Shown one piece after another: positions 18,435 through 27,466 of a stretch of DNA of 64,000 nucleotides (position 1 is its first letter; each line of letters starts with the position of its first letter). Below the pieces are notes generated by a model, which ran no database searches, had not been told where the DNA came from, and saw only the letters and a list, made by a program, of their open reading frames with translations. The position numbers and the translations under genes are program-made. The stretch is taken from contig NZ_CP051516.1 of NCBI RefSeq assembly GCF_012689525.1, forward strand, positions 3,410,001 to 3,474,000, read 5' to 3'. The DNA comes from Paraburkholderia aromaticivorans. GTDB lineage: Bacteria > Pseudomonadota > Gammaproteobacteria > Burkholderiales > Burkholderiaceae.

Positions 18435-19370
18435 TCAGCCTGCCTTCACGAGTTTGAGCGTTTCTTCGAGCGAAGCCGGGTCGAAGATCGAAGCGCCGAC
18501 CAGGTTGCCGTCGATACGTTTGGTCAGGCCCGCAAGGACCTTGCCCGGACCGCATTCGATCACGTGCGTGACGCCTTGAGCCGACATGGCCTGCACACTT
18601 TCGACCCAACGCACCGCGCCGGCCGCCTGGCGCACCAGTGCGTCCTTGATCCCGGCCGGCTCGTTGACCAGGGCGACGTCGACGTTGTTGATGACCGGAA
18701 TCGCCGGCACCTGCACGTCGACACTGGCCAGATACTCGCGCAACTGGTCCGACGCGGGCTTGAGCAGCGAAGAGTGGAACGGCGCCGAGACCGGCAACGG
18801 CAACGCGCGCTTCGCGCCCTTAGCCTTCGCGACTTCGCAAGCCTTTTCGACCGCGGCCTTATGGCCGGCGATCACGACCTGCGCCGGCGCATTGAAATTC
18901 ACCGCTTCGACGACGCCCGCGACCGACGCTTCGGCGCACACCGCGCGCACTGTGTCGTCGTCGAGGCCGAGAATCGCGGCCATGCCGCCTTCACCGACCG
19001 GCACCGCTGTTTGCATGGCTTGCGCGCGAAAACGCACGAGCGGCACAGCGTCGCGAAACGCGAGCGCGCCCGCCGCGACCAGCGCGGTGTATTCACCGAG
19101 GCTATGGCCCGCGACGATCGCCGGCTTCGGGCCGCCGGCCTGCAGCCACGCGCGATACATCGCGTAAGCGGCGGTCAGCATGACCGGCTGGGTGTTGGTG
19201 GTGAGGTTCAGATCTTCGACGGGGCCTTCGGCGATCAGTTTGCCGAGATCCTGATTGAGCGCATCGGAGGCTTCCTGAACCGTCTCACGCACGACCGCGT
19301 GATCGGCGAATGCGTTAAGCATGCCGACCGACTGCGAACCTTGCCCAGGAAAAACGAACGCAAATTTCAT
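18435..19370 (-). CDS. fabD: Malonyl CoA-acyl carrier protein transacylase
   Basis: FabD moves malonyl from CoA to ACP, supplying the extender unit for FabH and FabF. The 311-residue protein begins MKFAFVFPGQGSQSVGM, a hallmark of the family, and contains the nucleophile elbow GHSLGEY with the catalytic serine, the arginine in VRFRAQAMQ and the catalytic histidine in SAPFHSSLL. Length matches E. coli FabD (309). It follows fabH with a 111-base gap. Confidence 0.97.
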   Translation of the reverse strand: MKFAFVFPGQGSQSVGMLNAFADHAVVRETVQEASDALNQDLGKLIAEGPVEDLNLTTNTQPVMLTAAYAMYRAWLQAGGPKPAIVAGHSLGEYTALVAAGALAFRDAVPLVRFRAQAMQTAVPVGEGGMAAILGLDDDTVRAVCAEASVAGVVEAVNFNAPAQVVIAGHKAAVEKACEVAKAKGAKRALPLPVSAPFHSSLLKPASDQLREYLASVDVQVPAIPVINNVDVALVNEPAGIKDALVRQAAGAVRWVESVQAMSAQGVTHVIECGPGKVLAGLTKRIDGNLVGASIFDPASLEETLKLVKAG

Positions 19371-19481
19371 ATCGTCCCCAAAATCGATTTAGTCAGATGT
19401 GGGTGGCGCGCCCAGTTGATGGCGAGCGCGCTCAAGCGTAGTCGAGCGCCGTGAAGAGCGCTCGCCATAACGTCGCCGCTA

Positions 19482-20471
19482 TCAGTAGCGGATAACCGAC
19501 GCACCCCACGTGAAGCCGCCGCCGACACCTTCGATCAGCACGTTCTGGCCGCGCTTGATGCGGCCGTCGCGCACCGCGACGTCGAATGCGAGCGGAATGG
19601 ACGCAGCCGACGTGTTGCCGTGCTCGCCCACCGTGACGACCATGCGTTCCTGCGGCAAGCCGAGCTTGCGGCAGGTGCTTTGCATGATGCGGATATTCGC
19701 CTGATGCGGAATCAGCCAGTCGATCTGCTCAGCCGACAGATTGGCTTTCTCGAGCGCTTCGACCGCGACTTTTTCGAGCACGTTGACGGCGAGCTTGAAC
19801 ACGGCCTGCCCGTCCATATGCAGGAACGCGCTACCGGCCACCACACCACCGTTCACGTTGCCCGGCGTGCAGAGAATGTTCGAATGGCTGCCGTCGGCAT
19901 GCAATGCGCTGGCCAGCACGCCCGGTTGTTCGGACGCCTGCAGGATTACCGCGCCCGCGCCGTCGCCGAACAGCACGCAGGTGGTGCGGTCGTTGAAGTC
20001 GAGAATGCGCGAGAAGGTTTCCGCACCGATCACGAGCGCCGTGCGATGCTGACCACTGCGAATGAAGCTGTCCGCCGTGGCCACCGCATAGGCAAAACCG
20101 GAACAGACGGCCTGCACGTCGAATGCCGCGCCGTGGTTCTTGATGCCGAGCTTGTTCTGCAACAGGCACGCCGTGCTCGGAAACACGAAGTCGGGCGTGG
20201 AGGTGGCGACGATGATCAGATCGATGGACTGCGGGTCGATATCCGCTGCTTCGATCGCGCGTTGCGAAGCGATGAGCGCGAGATCGCTGGTCGTGACATC
20301 AGGATCCGCGAAGTGGCGCGCGTGAATGCCTGTGCGGGCGACGATCCATTCGTCGCTCGTCTCGACACCCTGCTTGGCGAGACGTTCGGCCAGATCCTGA
20401 TTGGTGACGCGGTTGGGCGGCAGATAGCTGCCGGTGCCCAGCACGCGGGAATAAATTGTCGATTGAGCCAT
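19482..20471 (-). CDS. fabH: 3-oxoacyl-[acyl-carrier-protein] synthase III
   Basis: FabH starts fatty-acid synthesis by condensing acetyl-CoA with malonyl-ACP. The 329-residue protein has the Cys-His-Asn triad: cysteine in [12 protein letters not shown], histidine in [12 protein letters not shown] and asparagine in [14 protein letters not shown]. The glycine-rich end [15 protein letters not shown] is typical. Its ATG shares one base with the plsX stop (TAATG), so the two are probably translationally coupled. Confidence 0.97.
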   Translation of the reverse strand: MAQSTIYSRVLGTGSYLPPNRVTNQDLAERLAKQGVETSDEWIVARTGIHARHFADPDVTTSDLALIASQRAIEAADIDPQSIDLIIVATSTPDFVFPSTACLLQNKLGIKNHGAAFDVQAVCSGFAYAVATADSFIRSGQHRTALVIGAETFSRILDFNDRTTCVLFGDGAGAVILQASEQPGVLASALHADGSHSNILCTPGNVNGGVVAGSAFLHMDGQAVFKLAVNVLEKVAVEALEKANLSAEQIDWLIPHQANIRIMQSTCRKLGLPQERMVVTVGEHGNTSAASIPLAFDVAVRDGRIKRGQNVLIEGVGGGFTWGASVIRY

Positions 20472-21577
20472 TATGCCTTCGAGGATTGCGCAGCGTAGGG
20501 CTCGGCGGGCTGGCCGGCGATCGGGCTTGCGTGACCCGCACCGCTCGCGTCGCGCGCCGCCTGTTCGAGAGAACCCGCATTCTCTTCCATCGCTCGCGCA
20601 AGGCGTTCCAGCACGCCGTTTTTGACGGCATCATACCCGCGTTTGATAGCCCACTCAAACCCGTAAGCATCCGCCGAACCGTGGCTTTTGATCACCAGCC
20701 CGCGCAGGCCGAGCAACGCGGCGCCATTGTATTGCCGATGATCGACGCGTTTCTTGAAGCGCATCAATACCGGCAAGGCGAGCACCGCCATCACCTTGGT
20801 GAGCCACGAACGGCCGAACTCTTCCTTGATGATGTTGGACAGCATCTGCGCGAGGCCTTCCGACGTCTTCAGCGCGACATTGCCGACAAAACCGTCGCAG
20901 ACGATGACGTCGACCGTGCCTTTGAAGATATCGTTGCCTTCAACGTTACCGTGAAAGTTAAGTGTACTCGCGCGCAGCAGTTCGCCGGCACGTTTGATGG
21001 TGTCGTTGCCCTTGATGACTTCTTCGCCGATGTTGAGCAGGCCGATGGTAGGCCGATCCTTACCCTCGAGCGCGGACACGAGCGCGTGCCCCATCTCCGC
21101 GAACTGCAGCAGATGCTGCGGCTCGCAATCGACGTTGGCGCCCAGGTCGAGCATCATCGTGTAGCCATTAGGATTGGGCAGCGCCGACGCGATGGCCGGG
21201 CGTTCGATGCCCGACAGCGTTTTCAGCACATAGCGCGAGACTGCCATCAGCGCGCCGGTGTTGCCGGCGGAAATGCAGGCTTGCGCCTCGCCTTCCTTGA
21301 CGCGGTTTAGCGCCACGCGCATGGAGGAATCTTTTTTCTTGCGCAGCGCGACTTCGACCGGATCGTCCATGGCGACGATCTCGGAAGCGGGTACGACGGT
21401 CAGCGCCGGCAGGTCCTGAGCCTTCAACTTCTTCAGCTGCGGACGAATCGCACTTTCGATGCCGACGAGCAGCAGCTCAGCATCGGGATGCGAACGAACG
21501 AAGTTGACGGCCGCGGGAACGGTCACGGACGGGCCGTGGTCGCCTCCCATGCAATCTATCGTGAGCTTTACTGTCAT
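20471..21577 (-). CDS. plsX: Phosphate acyltransferase PlsX
   Basis: PlsX converts acyl-ACP to acyl-phosphate, the donor used by PlsY to begin phospholipid synthesis. The 368-residue protein begins [18 protein letters not shown], the family start, and has [26 protein letters not shown] and [16 protein letters not shown]. The last 30 residues are a Ser/Ala-rich tail beyond the usual ~345-residue length. It lies downstream of rpmF, as in E. coli, but here an intrinsic-terminator-like hairpin separates them. Confidence 0.96.
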   Translation of the reverse strand: MTVKLTIDCMGGDHGPSVTVPAAVNFVRSHPDAELLLVGIESAIRPQLKKLKAQDLPALTVVPASEIVAMDDPVEVALRKKKDSSMRVALNRVKEGEAQACISAGNTGALMAVSRYVLKTLSGIERPAIASALPNPNGYTMMLDLGANVDCEPQHLLQFAEMGHALVSALEGKDRPTIGLLNIGEEVIKGNDTIKRAGELLRASTLNFHGNVEGNDIFKGTVDVIVCDGFVGNVALKTSEGLAQMLSNIIKEEFGRSWLTKVMAVLALPVLMRFKKRVDHRQYNGAALLGLRGLVIKSHGSADAYGFEWAIKRGYDAVKNGVLERLARAMEENAGSLEQAARDASGAGHASPIAGQPAEPYAAQSSKA

Positions 21578-21648
21578 GGAGTGCGACGAATTTCAGACGG
21601 CCTGCATGGGATCAGAGTAAGCGCTGAGGCGCCAACTGCGATCGACAC

Positions 21649-21672
21649 AAAAAAGCGGCAGTTGAATGCCGC
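21649..21672 (-). terminator. Intrinsic terminator between rpmF and plsX
   Basis: On the minus strand GCGGCA, loop TTCAAC and TGCCGC (plus 21655-21672) is followed directly by six T residues (plus 21649-21654). It would end or attenuate rpmF transcription before plsX, separating ribosomal-protein from lipid-gene expression. Confidence 0.75.
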
Positions 21673-21749
21673 CTTTATGCCGAGCCGGGAAAATGTCAAG
21701 CGAGCCGATCGCCACGCGAAACGCCACAGGGCGCAACGCAGTGAAACGA

Positions 21750-21929
21750 TTAGTCGTTCTTCGTCTTGACGACTTTCTTGCCGCGATAGTAGCCGTTCGG
21801 GCTAACGTGGTGACGCAGATGCACTTCGCCCGTGCTCGGTTCCACGGCCAGCGGCGCTGCCGTCAGGAAATCGTGCGAACGGTGCATGCCGCGCTTCGAC
21901 GGCGACTTCTTATTTTGTTGAACTGCCAT
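21750..21929 (-). CDS. rpmF: 50S ribosomal protein L32
   Basis: L32 is a small basic protein of the large ribosomal subunit. The 59-residue sequence reads [20 protein letters not shown] at its start and ends in [17 protein letters not shown], fully typical of beta-proteobacterial L32. It has no zinc-binding cysteine pair, so it is the zinc-independent type. It lies 101 bases after the yceD-like gene, the conserved yceD-rpmF pairing. Confidence 0.97.
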
Positions 21930-22030
21930 GACTAACTCCTAAAAATTTTCCGAATTCTAACACAGCCCGATCCGGTCTCCGCCACTGGCCGAATGGCCAA
22001 TGCGCCCGCATCGCGCTCCCATGCAACTGT

Positions 22031-22675
22031 TCAGTGCTTCTTGTCGTCCGGCTCACCGCGCTTGAGACTCTGGAGCGCCGCAAACGGATTCGGCCGTTCG
22101 GGCTCGCCGCCCTCACCGCCTTCGCCCAGTGCGCCCTCGTCGCCCTCGCCTTCAGCACCGGCCACACCAGAGACAAGGCTCTCGTGCACTTCGGGGCAGA
22201 CCTCGTGCTTGGGCACGAGCGGCAAGGAAAGCAGCAACTCTTCTTCGATCAAGTCGATGAGATCGAAATGGCTCGAACCCACGATCACTTCGACTTCATC
22301 CTCGTCGAGCGGAAACTCTTCGGCTTCCGCCTCAGTGTTGACGATCCGGTAAGTTGCATCGACGTTGAATGCCTGCGAGTACGGTGTCATGCACCGCTGA
22401 CATTCGAGCCAGGCAGCGCCGTGAATCGCCATCCTCAAATAAGGCTGGGGACCCTCGGTGCCGTCGTCCTGCAATTCCGGCTGCGTCGACCCTTCGGCTT
22501 GCCAGGTGAACGCGGCATCGCGGTCTGGCGCTTCTGCCAGGACTTCGTTTAACATGCGCGGCAGTTGCGAGACGCGCACGACACCCGCGGCCTGACGCCC
22601 ACTCCGCGCAAATTCGAACAGATCGATATCATGCGGGTCGGACAGACCTGCAGGGTTGCCAGGATGTTGAGTCAT
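22031..22675 (-). CDS. yceD: DUF177/YceD family protein (rRNA accumulation)
   Basis: A 214-residue member of the YceD/DUF177 family, which in plants and E. coli is linked to 23S rRNA accumulation and is typically encoded before rpmF. The family pair of CxxC motifs is partly visible: ECQRC at about residues 95-99 and a single later cysteine in HEVCPEVHES, where canonical members have a second CxxC-like motif. The last 50 residues are Gly/Glu-rich. The ATG at 22675 has GGAG seven bases upstream, favouring it over a longer in-frame start. It begins the long minus-strand block and is divergent from maf. Confidence 0.85.
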   Translation of the reverse strand: MTQHPGNPAGLSDPHDIDLFEFARSGRQAAGVVRVSQLPRMLNEVLAEAPDRDAAFTWQAEGSTQPELQDDGTEGPQPYLRMAIHGAAWLECQRCMTPYSQAFNVDATYRIVNTEAEAEEFPLDEDEVEVIVGSSHFDLIDLIEEELLLSLPLVPKHEVCPEVHESLVSGVAGAEGEGDEGALGEGGEGGEPERPNPFAALQSLKRGEPDDKKH

Positions 22676-22921
22676 GTGCGCTCCTGCGTCGGCAAGGATT
22701 TCGCCGGATATAACCGATTTGCGAGACAGCCCGTGAGGCCCATGTGTTTGCCCGCAGTGATCACTGCAATTGACACCCACTGAGACTCGCCTAGCGCAAG
22801 CATACCGATGAAAAGCCCAAAATCATATCCGTTTTGTCTTTTCGAGTCAAACACTTAAGCCCGTACGCGCGCGAGCTTCGCGCAACCCCGTACGCCTCGC
22901 CTCTCTAGCCGTCGATTACCC

Positions 22922-23539
22922 ATGCCAGATTCCCCCAATCGCCCGCCACGCCTGATTCTGGCGTCGAGTTCGCCTTATCGTCGCGAACTGCTCGAACGCC
23001 TGCGCGTGCCGTTCGATGTCGTCGTGCCCGCGATCGACGAGACGCCGCTCGCCGGCGAAACGCCCGAAGTCACCGCGCTGCGGCTCGCGCAAGCCAAAGC
23101 TCGCGCGGTAGCGGGCGGACTCGGCGTCGGTGAAGCAGCGCTCGTGATCGGCTCCGACCAGGTCGCCACTTACGACGGCCTGCAGATCGGCAAGCCGGGG
23201 GCGCACGACAAGGCGCTCGCGCAACTGCGGGCGATGCGCGGCCGCGAAGTGCTGTTTCATAGTGCGCTCTGTCTGTTCGACAGTCGCTCGGGGACAGTGC
23301 AAGCCGTCGACGTAATCACCCGCGTGCATTTCCGCGATCTGCCGGATGCCACGCTGGAAGCCTATTTGCTGGCGGAAACGCCCTACGACGTCGCCGGCAG
23401 CGCCAAATCCGAGGGGCTCGGCATTGCCTTGCTCGAAGCCATCCATTCCGACGACCCCACCGCGCTCGTCGGCCTGCCGTTGATCGCACTGTCGCGCATG
23501 CTGCTCGCAGTGGGTTATCCACTATTGGGGGCTCAATGA
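22922..23539 (+). CDS. Maf-family nucleotide pyrophosphatase (YceF-type)
   Basis: A 205-residue Maf/HAM1-like nucleoside triphosphate pyrophosphatase, probably of the YceF branch that prefers 7-methyl-GTP, a house-cleaning activity. It has the N-terminal LILASSSPYRRELLERL, the motif IGSDQVATYDG with the catalytic aspartate, and DVAGSAKSEGLGIALLE near the end. It starts the plus-strand pair with the following methyltransferase (ATGA overlap) and is divergent from yceD. Assignment to the YceF rather than YhdE branch rests on the SSPYRRELL start and is less sure than the family. Confidence 0.9.
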   Translation: MPDSPNRPPRLILASSSPYRRELLERLRVPFDVVVPAIDETPLAGETPEVTALRLAQAKARAVAGGLGVGEAALVIGSDQVATYDGLQIGKPGAHDKALAQLRAMRGREVLFHSALCLFDSRSGTVQAVDVITRVHFRDLPDATLEAYLLAETPYDVAGSAKSEGLGIALLEAIHSDDPTALVGLPLIALSRMLLAVGYPLLGAQ

Positions 23540-24255
23540 GCGGCACGCTCTATCTGATTCCGAACACGCTGGGCGAAGGCGATACCGACGCACTCGACGC
23601 CGTTCTGCCTGCGCCGGTCCGTGCCCGCGCGGCTTCGCTTCAGTATTACATCGGCGAAAACGCGAAAACCACGCGCGCTTTCCTGAAGAAAGTCGGCACG
23701 GAACGGCCGATCCAGGAAATCGAGATTCGCGAACTGAATGTGAACACGCCGGCCGGCGAGATCGACAAGCTGCTCGCGCCGCTTCTCGCCGGCACGGACG
23801 CGGGTCTTGTTTCCGAAGCGGGCTGCCCGGCGGTCGCCGACCCCGGCGCCCTGCTGGTGCGCCGCGCTCATGAACGCGGCGTGAAGGTCGTGCCGTTCGT
23901 CGGCCCGAGTTCGATTCTGCTGGCTTTGATGGCGTCGGGACTCAACGGGCAGAGCTTTGCGTTCCACGGCTACCTGCCGGTCGATGCCACGGAGCGGGCC
24001 AAGCGTCTGCGAGACCTGGAGCAGCAGTCGCGCAAAGGCAAGCAAACGCAGATCTTTATCGAGACGCCCTACCGGAATCGCCCGTTGCTCGACACGCTGC
24101 TGGCGACGTGCGCGCCTTCCACGCTCGTTTGCGTGGCAGTGGATCTGACGCTGGCAACGGAGACCATCGCCAGCCGCACCGTGGCTGACTGGAAGAAAAA
24201 GCCGGCGATCGACCTGCACAAGCGGCCGGCCATTTTTCTGATCTTGGCCGTTTGA
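23536..24255 (+). CDS. SAM-dependent methyltransferase, RsmI/tetrapyrrole-methylase family
   Basis: A 239-residue protein of the tetrapyrrole methylase superfamily, close to RsmI, which methylates the 2'-OH of C1402 in 16S rRNA. The family landmarks are GTLYLIPNTLGE at the start, DAGLVSEAGCPAVADPGA, VVPFVGPSSILLALMASG, SFAFHGYLP and FIETPYRNRPLLDTLL. It differs from standard RsmI (about 280 residues) by lacking the C-terminal helical extension and carrying LIPNT instead of VVATPIGNL, so the substrate is uncertain. It overlaps maf by four bases and is followed by a strong terminator. Confidence 0.85.
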   Translation: MSGTLYLIPNTLGEGDTDALDAVLPAPVRARAASLQYYIGENAKTTRAFLKKVGTERPIQEIEIRELNVNTPAGEIDKLLAPLLAGTDAGLVSEAGCPAVADPGALLVRRAHERGVKVVPFVGPSSILLALMASGLNGQSFAFHGYLPVDATERAKRLRDLEQQSRKGKQTQIFIETPYRNRPLLDTLLATCAPSTLVCVAVDLTLATETIASRTVADWKKKPAIDLHKRPAIFLILAV

Positions 24256-24278
24256 CCCAAGCCGGGTAAGAAAGGACC

Positions 24279-24328
24279 AAAAAGCCTCGCGCGACTACCG
24301 CTTACCGATCGCGCGGGGCTTTTTCGAT
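24279..24328. terminator. Terminator between the methyltransferase and sppA
   Basis: AAAAAGCC-T-CGCGCGA (24279-24294) pairs with TCGCGCG-GGGCTTTTT (24309-24324), a long stem with T-tracts at both outer ends. It can serve both converging genes. Confidence 0.88.
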
Positions 24329-24336
24329 CACGACGA

Positions 24337-25341
24337 TCAACGCAAACTCATCTTCCCACCGAGCGCCATGGCGTGAACCGCCCCGCTACCGACCGCCGCG
24401 CCGAACTTGCGCGCAACGCGGTCCGTAATGCTCTCTTTTACCGTGTAGTCGACAATATCCGGCGCTTTGAACAGGTCGCGCGCCACGTAATCCGCATCGC
24501 CCAAACCGTCGGCGAGGCCGAGTTCGACGCTCTTCTGGCCAGTCCAGAAAAGTCCGGAGAACATGTCAGGCGTTTCATGCAGGCGCTTGCCGCGCCCTTG
24601 ACGCACCGCGTCGATAAACTGCGCGTGGATCTGATCGAGCATATCCTGAGCATGTTCGTCCATCTTCGGGGTTTCAGGCGAGAACGGATCGAAAAAGCCC
24701 TTGTTCTCACCGGATGTGTGCAAACGCCGCTGAATCCCCAGCTTATCCATCAGGCCGGTGAAGCCGAAACTGTCCATCAGCACGCCGATCGAACCGACGA
24801 TGCTCGCCTTGTCGACATAAATCTTGTCGGCCGCCGCGGCCGCGTAGTAGCCGCCCGACGCGCACATGTCGCCCACGACCACATACAGGGGAATCGACGG
24901 ATATTTGGCGCGCAAGCGGCGAATTTCGTTGTAGATGATGCCCGCCTGCACCGGACTGCCGCCCGGACTATTGCAGCGCAGGATCACGCCTGCCGTGCCC
25001 GCGTCGTCAAACGCGCTCTGCAGCGCCGTGTTGACATCTTCCGCGTTCGCGTTCGTATCCGCCGATATCTCGCCGTCAAGCGTCACCATGGCCGTGTGAC
25101 GGCCGGTAGCGGCGACCTTGTCGCCGGAGAAGTCGATGGCGACCCATATCGCCAGCAGCACTACGACCAGGAAAACAAACCGGAAAAATATCCTCCAGCG
25201 CCGTGCCGCGCGCTGCTCGTTGATCGCCGCGAGCGCGATACGCTCGAGCGCGGCGCGTTCCCAGCCCGGCTCATCGGCAGGCGTGCGGGGGCGGCCTGGC
25301 AGGGACGGTTCCTTCGGCTCGGGAGTCAAATTGTCGGACAT
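24337..25341 (-). CDS. sppA: S49 family signal peptide peptidase (short SppA)
   Basis: An inner-membrane serine protease of family S49 that degrades cleaved signal peptides. The 334-residue protein is the single-domain bacterial type. It has one membrane segment (about 52-72, IFFRFVFLVVVLLAIWVAI), then the protease domain with CNSPGGSPVQAG, the catalytic serine in DMCASGGYYAA and the catalytic lysine in IYVDKASIVGSIGV. The ATG at 25341 is chosen because upstream in-frame sequence overlaps the neighbouring gene and is not family-like. It ends the minus-strand rluC-gph-Rieske-sppA series. Confidence 0.92.
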   Translation of the reverse strand: MSDNLTPEPKEPSLPGRPRTPADEPGWERAALERIALAAINEQRAARRWRIFFRFVFLVVVLLAIWVAIDFSGDKVAATGRHTAMVTLDGEISADTNANAEDVNTALQSAFDDAGTAGVILRCNSPGGSPVQAGIIYNEIRRLRAKYPSIPLYVVVGDMCASGGYYAAAAADKIYVDKASIVGSIGVLMDSFGFTGLMDKLGIQRRLHTSGENKGFFDPFSPETPKMDEHAQDMLDQIHAQFIDAVRQGRGKRLHETPDMFSGLFWTGQKSVELGLADGLGDADYVARDLFKAPDIVDYTVKESITDRVARKFGAAVGSGAVHAMALGGKMSLR

Positions 25342-25375
25342 GCGGTGCAGTGGAAAAGTCGAAGAAGAGAAAAAA

Positions 25376-25780
25376 TCAGGGTGTGGCCGGGCGCAATTCG
25401 CCGTCTGGCAGCCAGAAAACGGCTCGGCCTTCTGGCGTGTCGCGTTCGTCCACCTGGACCGGCCGCAATCTACCGCCGCGGCACGGACCGCCGACGCATT
25501 TGCCCGTATCTGGCGCGTAAATCGCGCCATGTGTAGCGCACATCAAGTATAAACCGGACGATTCGAAGAACTGCCCTTCGGCCCAGTCCAGCTCCATCGG
25601 CACGTGGGCGCACCGGTTCAGGTAGCCGTAGGCACGGCCATCGTAGCGAACAAAAAATACGACGACCTCGCCGCCACCGAGCTTCGCCGCGTGGCGCACG
25701 CCCGTGCCGCCGTCGACCAGTTCGTCCGATGCGCAGACGCGAACCGCCTCCGCCTGCGTTTCCGTGGCAGCGGTGTTCAT
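25376..25780 (-). CDS. Rieske [2Fe-2S] domain protein
   Basis: A 134-residue soluble protein with a Rieske-type cluster-binding site: CAHVPMELDW (C-x-H) and CATHGAIY (C-x-x-H), spaced about 24 residues apart, as in ferredoxin-like Rieske proteins of dioxygenases. It lacks a membrane anchor, signal peptide or oxygenase domain, so it is probably a small electron carrier. Its ATG overlaps the gph stop (ATGA), placing it in the rluC-gph-sppA operon. The electron partner is not evident from context. Confidence 0.87.
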   Translation of the reverse strand: MNTAATETQAEAVRVCASDELVDGGTGVRHAAKLGGGEVVVFFVRYDGRAYGYLNRCAHVPMELDWAEGQFFESSGLYLMCATHGAIYAPDTGKCVGGPCRGGRLRPVQVDERDTPEGRAVFWLPDGELRPATP

Positions 25781-26436
25781 GCGTTCTCTCGCAGCCAGCC
25801 AGATAGCACACTGACGCTCGACGCGACGAATTTCGGCGACAACGCGCTCAACGAATTCGCAGGATGCGCGCCGTATGTGACGCCAATACCCGCGACGCCC
25901 GCGTTGATCGCCATCTGCAGATCGTGCGTCGTATCGCCGACCATCACCGTACGCGCGTTGTCCTGCCCCAGTTCGCGCGTCAATTCGTGCAGCATGGCCG
26001 GGTGCGGCTTCGAGAACGTCTCGTCGGCGCAGCGGGTGCCGTCGAACAGGCTCGTCAGGCGCGACTGATCCAAAGCGCGATTCAGCCCGACGCGGCTCTT
26101 GCCCGTCGCCACGGCCAGCAAATAGCCCTGATCGCGCAATTCCTGCAGCATTTCGCGCACACCGACGAACAGCTCGGTGGTCTGATCCTTCACCAGATAA
26201 TGAAAACGGTAGCGCTCGGCCAGCCGCGGATAGTCGGCCGGATCGAGCGTGGGCGCGGCGATTTGAAGGGCGTCGCGCAAACCCAGGCCGATGACATAGC
26301 TGGCCGCCTCGTCGGCAGGAACCGGCAGGCCGAGATCGCGGCACGCCGACTGGATGCTGCGTGTGATGTGCGCGGTCGAATCCATCAGCGTCCCGTCCCA
26401 GTCGAAGACGATCAGATCAAATTGCTCTCTAGCCAT
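25777..26436 (-). CDS. HAD-family phosphatase, phosphoglycolate phosphatase-like
   Basis: A 219-residue haloacid dehalogenase-superfamily phosphatase. Motif I is FDWDGTLMDS (nucleophile first Asp), motif II lies in LLAVATGKSR, the lysine in TFSKPHPAML and motif IV in MVGDTTHDLQMA. The helical cap between motifs I and II is that of Gph-like enzymes. The gene adjacent to rluC in E. coli relatives is often annotated gph, but the true substrate cannot be read from the sequence. It overlaps the end of rluC by eight bases. Confidence 0.88.
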   Translation of the reverse strand: MAREQFDLIVFDWDGTLMDSTAHITRSIQSACRDLGLPVPADEAASYVIGLGLRDALQIAAPTLDPADYPRLAERYRFHYLVKDQTTELFVGVREMLQELRDQGYLLAVATGKSRVGLNRALDQSRLTSLFDGTRCADETFSKPHPAMLHELTRELGQDNARTVMVGDTTHDLQMAINAGVAGIGVTYGAHPANSLSALSPKFVASSVSVLSGWLRENA

Positions 26437-27454
26437 GCGGTGTCGTCTCCGGGTGTGACCCATTTCGTAGTTCGTTGAGTTGTGCGATGAAGCTGCGGCA
26501 TTCGGCAGGCAACGGCGCCTCGAACTGCAGCGGCGCGCCGGTTGCCGGGTGCGCGAGCTTCAGCCGGTAAGCGTGCAGGAACATGCGCTTCAGGCCAGGC
26601 TTGGCGTTGGCGCGCGCCAGTGCCTTGTTCAGCGCGAAGTCGCCGTATTTGGCGTCGCCGACGATCGGCAATTCCAGATGCTGCAAGTGGACTCGGATCT
26701 GATGCGTGCGGCCGGTCTTCAGTTCCGCCTCGAGCAACGCGTATTCCGGCCAGCGGTCGATCAGATTGAACACCGTGTGCGACGCGAGGCCGTCCGGCTG
26801 CACGCGCACGCGGCGCTCGCCGTCGGCCGTCAAATACTTGTGCAGCGGCTCCTTGACCGCGCGGCGGCGGCCCCAGTCGCTCGCCCAGTCGCCGTGAACG
26901 CAAGCATAGTAGCGCTTGTCCATCTTGTTCTCGCGAATCTGCTCGTGCAGATTCACAAGTGCGGAACGCTTCTTGGCGAGCATCAGGATGCCGGACGTCT
27001 CACGATCCAGCCGATGCACCAATTCGAGGAATTTGGCCTGCGGACGCGCCGCGCGCATCTGTTCAATCACGCCGAACGCGACGCCGCTGCCGCCGTGCAC
27101 CGCCACACCGGCCGGTTTGTCGATCACGAGCATGTGCTCGTCTTCAAAAATAATTTTGAAATGGGCGACCGGCACTGGCGCATGGGCGGCCGTTTCGCTC
27201 GGTTGAGCAACCCGAATGGGCGGCACGCGCACCAGATCGCCGAGTTCGAGACGGTACTGCGCGTCTATCCGGCCCTTATTTACTCGCACTTCCCCGCTTC
27301 GCAGGATGCGATAAATATGGCTTTTTGGCACGCCTTTACAGACGCGCAACAGGAAGTTGTCGATGCGCTGTCCGGCCGCGCTGTCGTCGATCTCGATCAT
27401 CGAGACCTGGTCGCTTGCGACCGATTTCTGGGATATTTTGCCTAACTCTTTCAT
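26429..27454 (-). CDS. rluC: 23S rRNA pseudouridine synthase RluC
   Basis: RluC converts uridines 955, 2504 and 2580 of 23S rRNA to pseudouridine. The 341-residue protein has an N-terminal S4 RNA-binding domain (QRIDNFLLRVCKGVPKSHI, ILRSGEVRVNKGRI) and the synthase domain with the catalytic aspartate in HRLDRETSGILMLAKK, plus ELKTGRTHQIRVHL. The start ATG at 27454 opens MKELGKISQ; a longer open frame upstream belongs to the rne leader. The divergent rluC-rne arrangement also occurs in E. coli. The rne promoter appears to lie inside its first codons. Confidence 0.95.
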   Translation of the reverse strand: MKELGKISQKSVASDQVSMIEIDDSAAGQRIDNFLLRVCKGVPKSHIYRILRSGEVRVNKGRIDAQYRLELGDLVRVPPIRVAQPSETAAHAPVPVAHFKIIFEDEHMLVIDKPAGVAVHGGSGVAFGVIEQMRAARPQAKFLELVHRLDRETSGILMLAKKRSALVNLHEQIRENKMDKRYYACVHGDWASDWGRRRAVKEPLHKYLTADGERRVRVQPDGLASHTVFNLIDRWPEYALLEAELKTGRTHQIRVHLQHLELPIVGDAKYGDFALNKALARANAKPGLKRMFLHAYRLKLAHPATGAPLQFEAPLPAECRSFIAQLNELRNGSHPETTPHG

Positions 27455-27466
27455 TCTGAATATAAT
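27438..27466 (+). promoter_or_regulatory. Sigma-70 promoter for rne inside the 5' end of rluC
   Basis: TTGCCT (27438-27443), 17 bases, then a perfect TATAAT (27461-27466) point toward rne. The -35 lies within the first codons of the divergent rluC gene. A start near 27473 would give a leader of about 715 bases. Confidence 0.7.
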
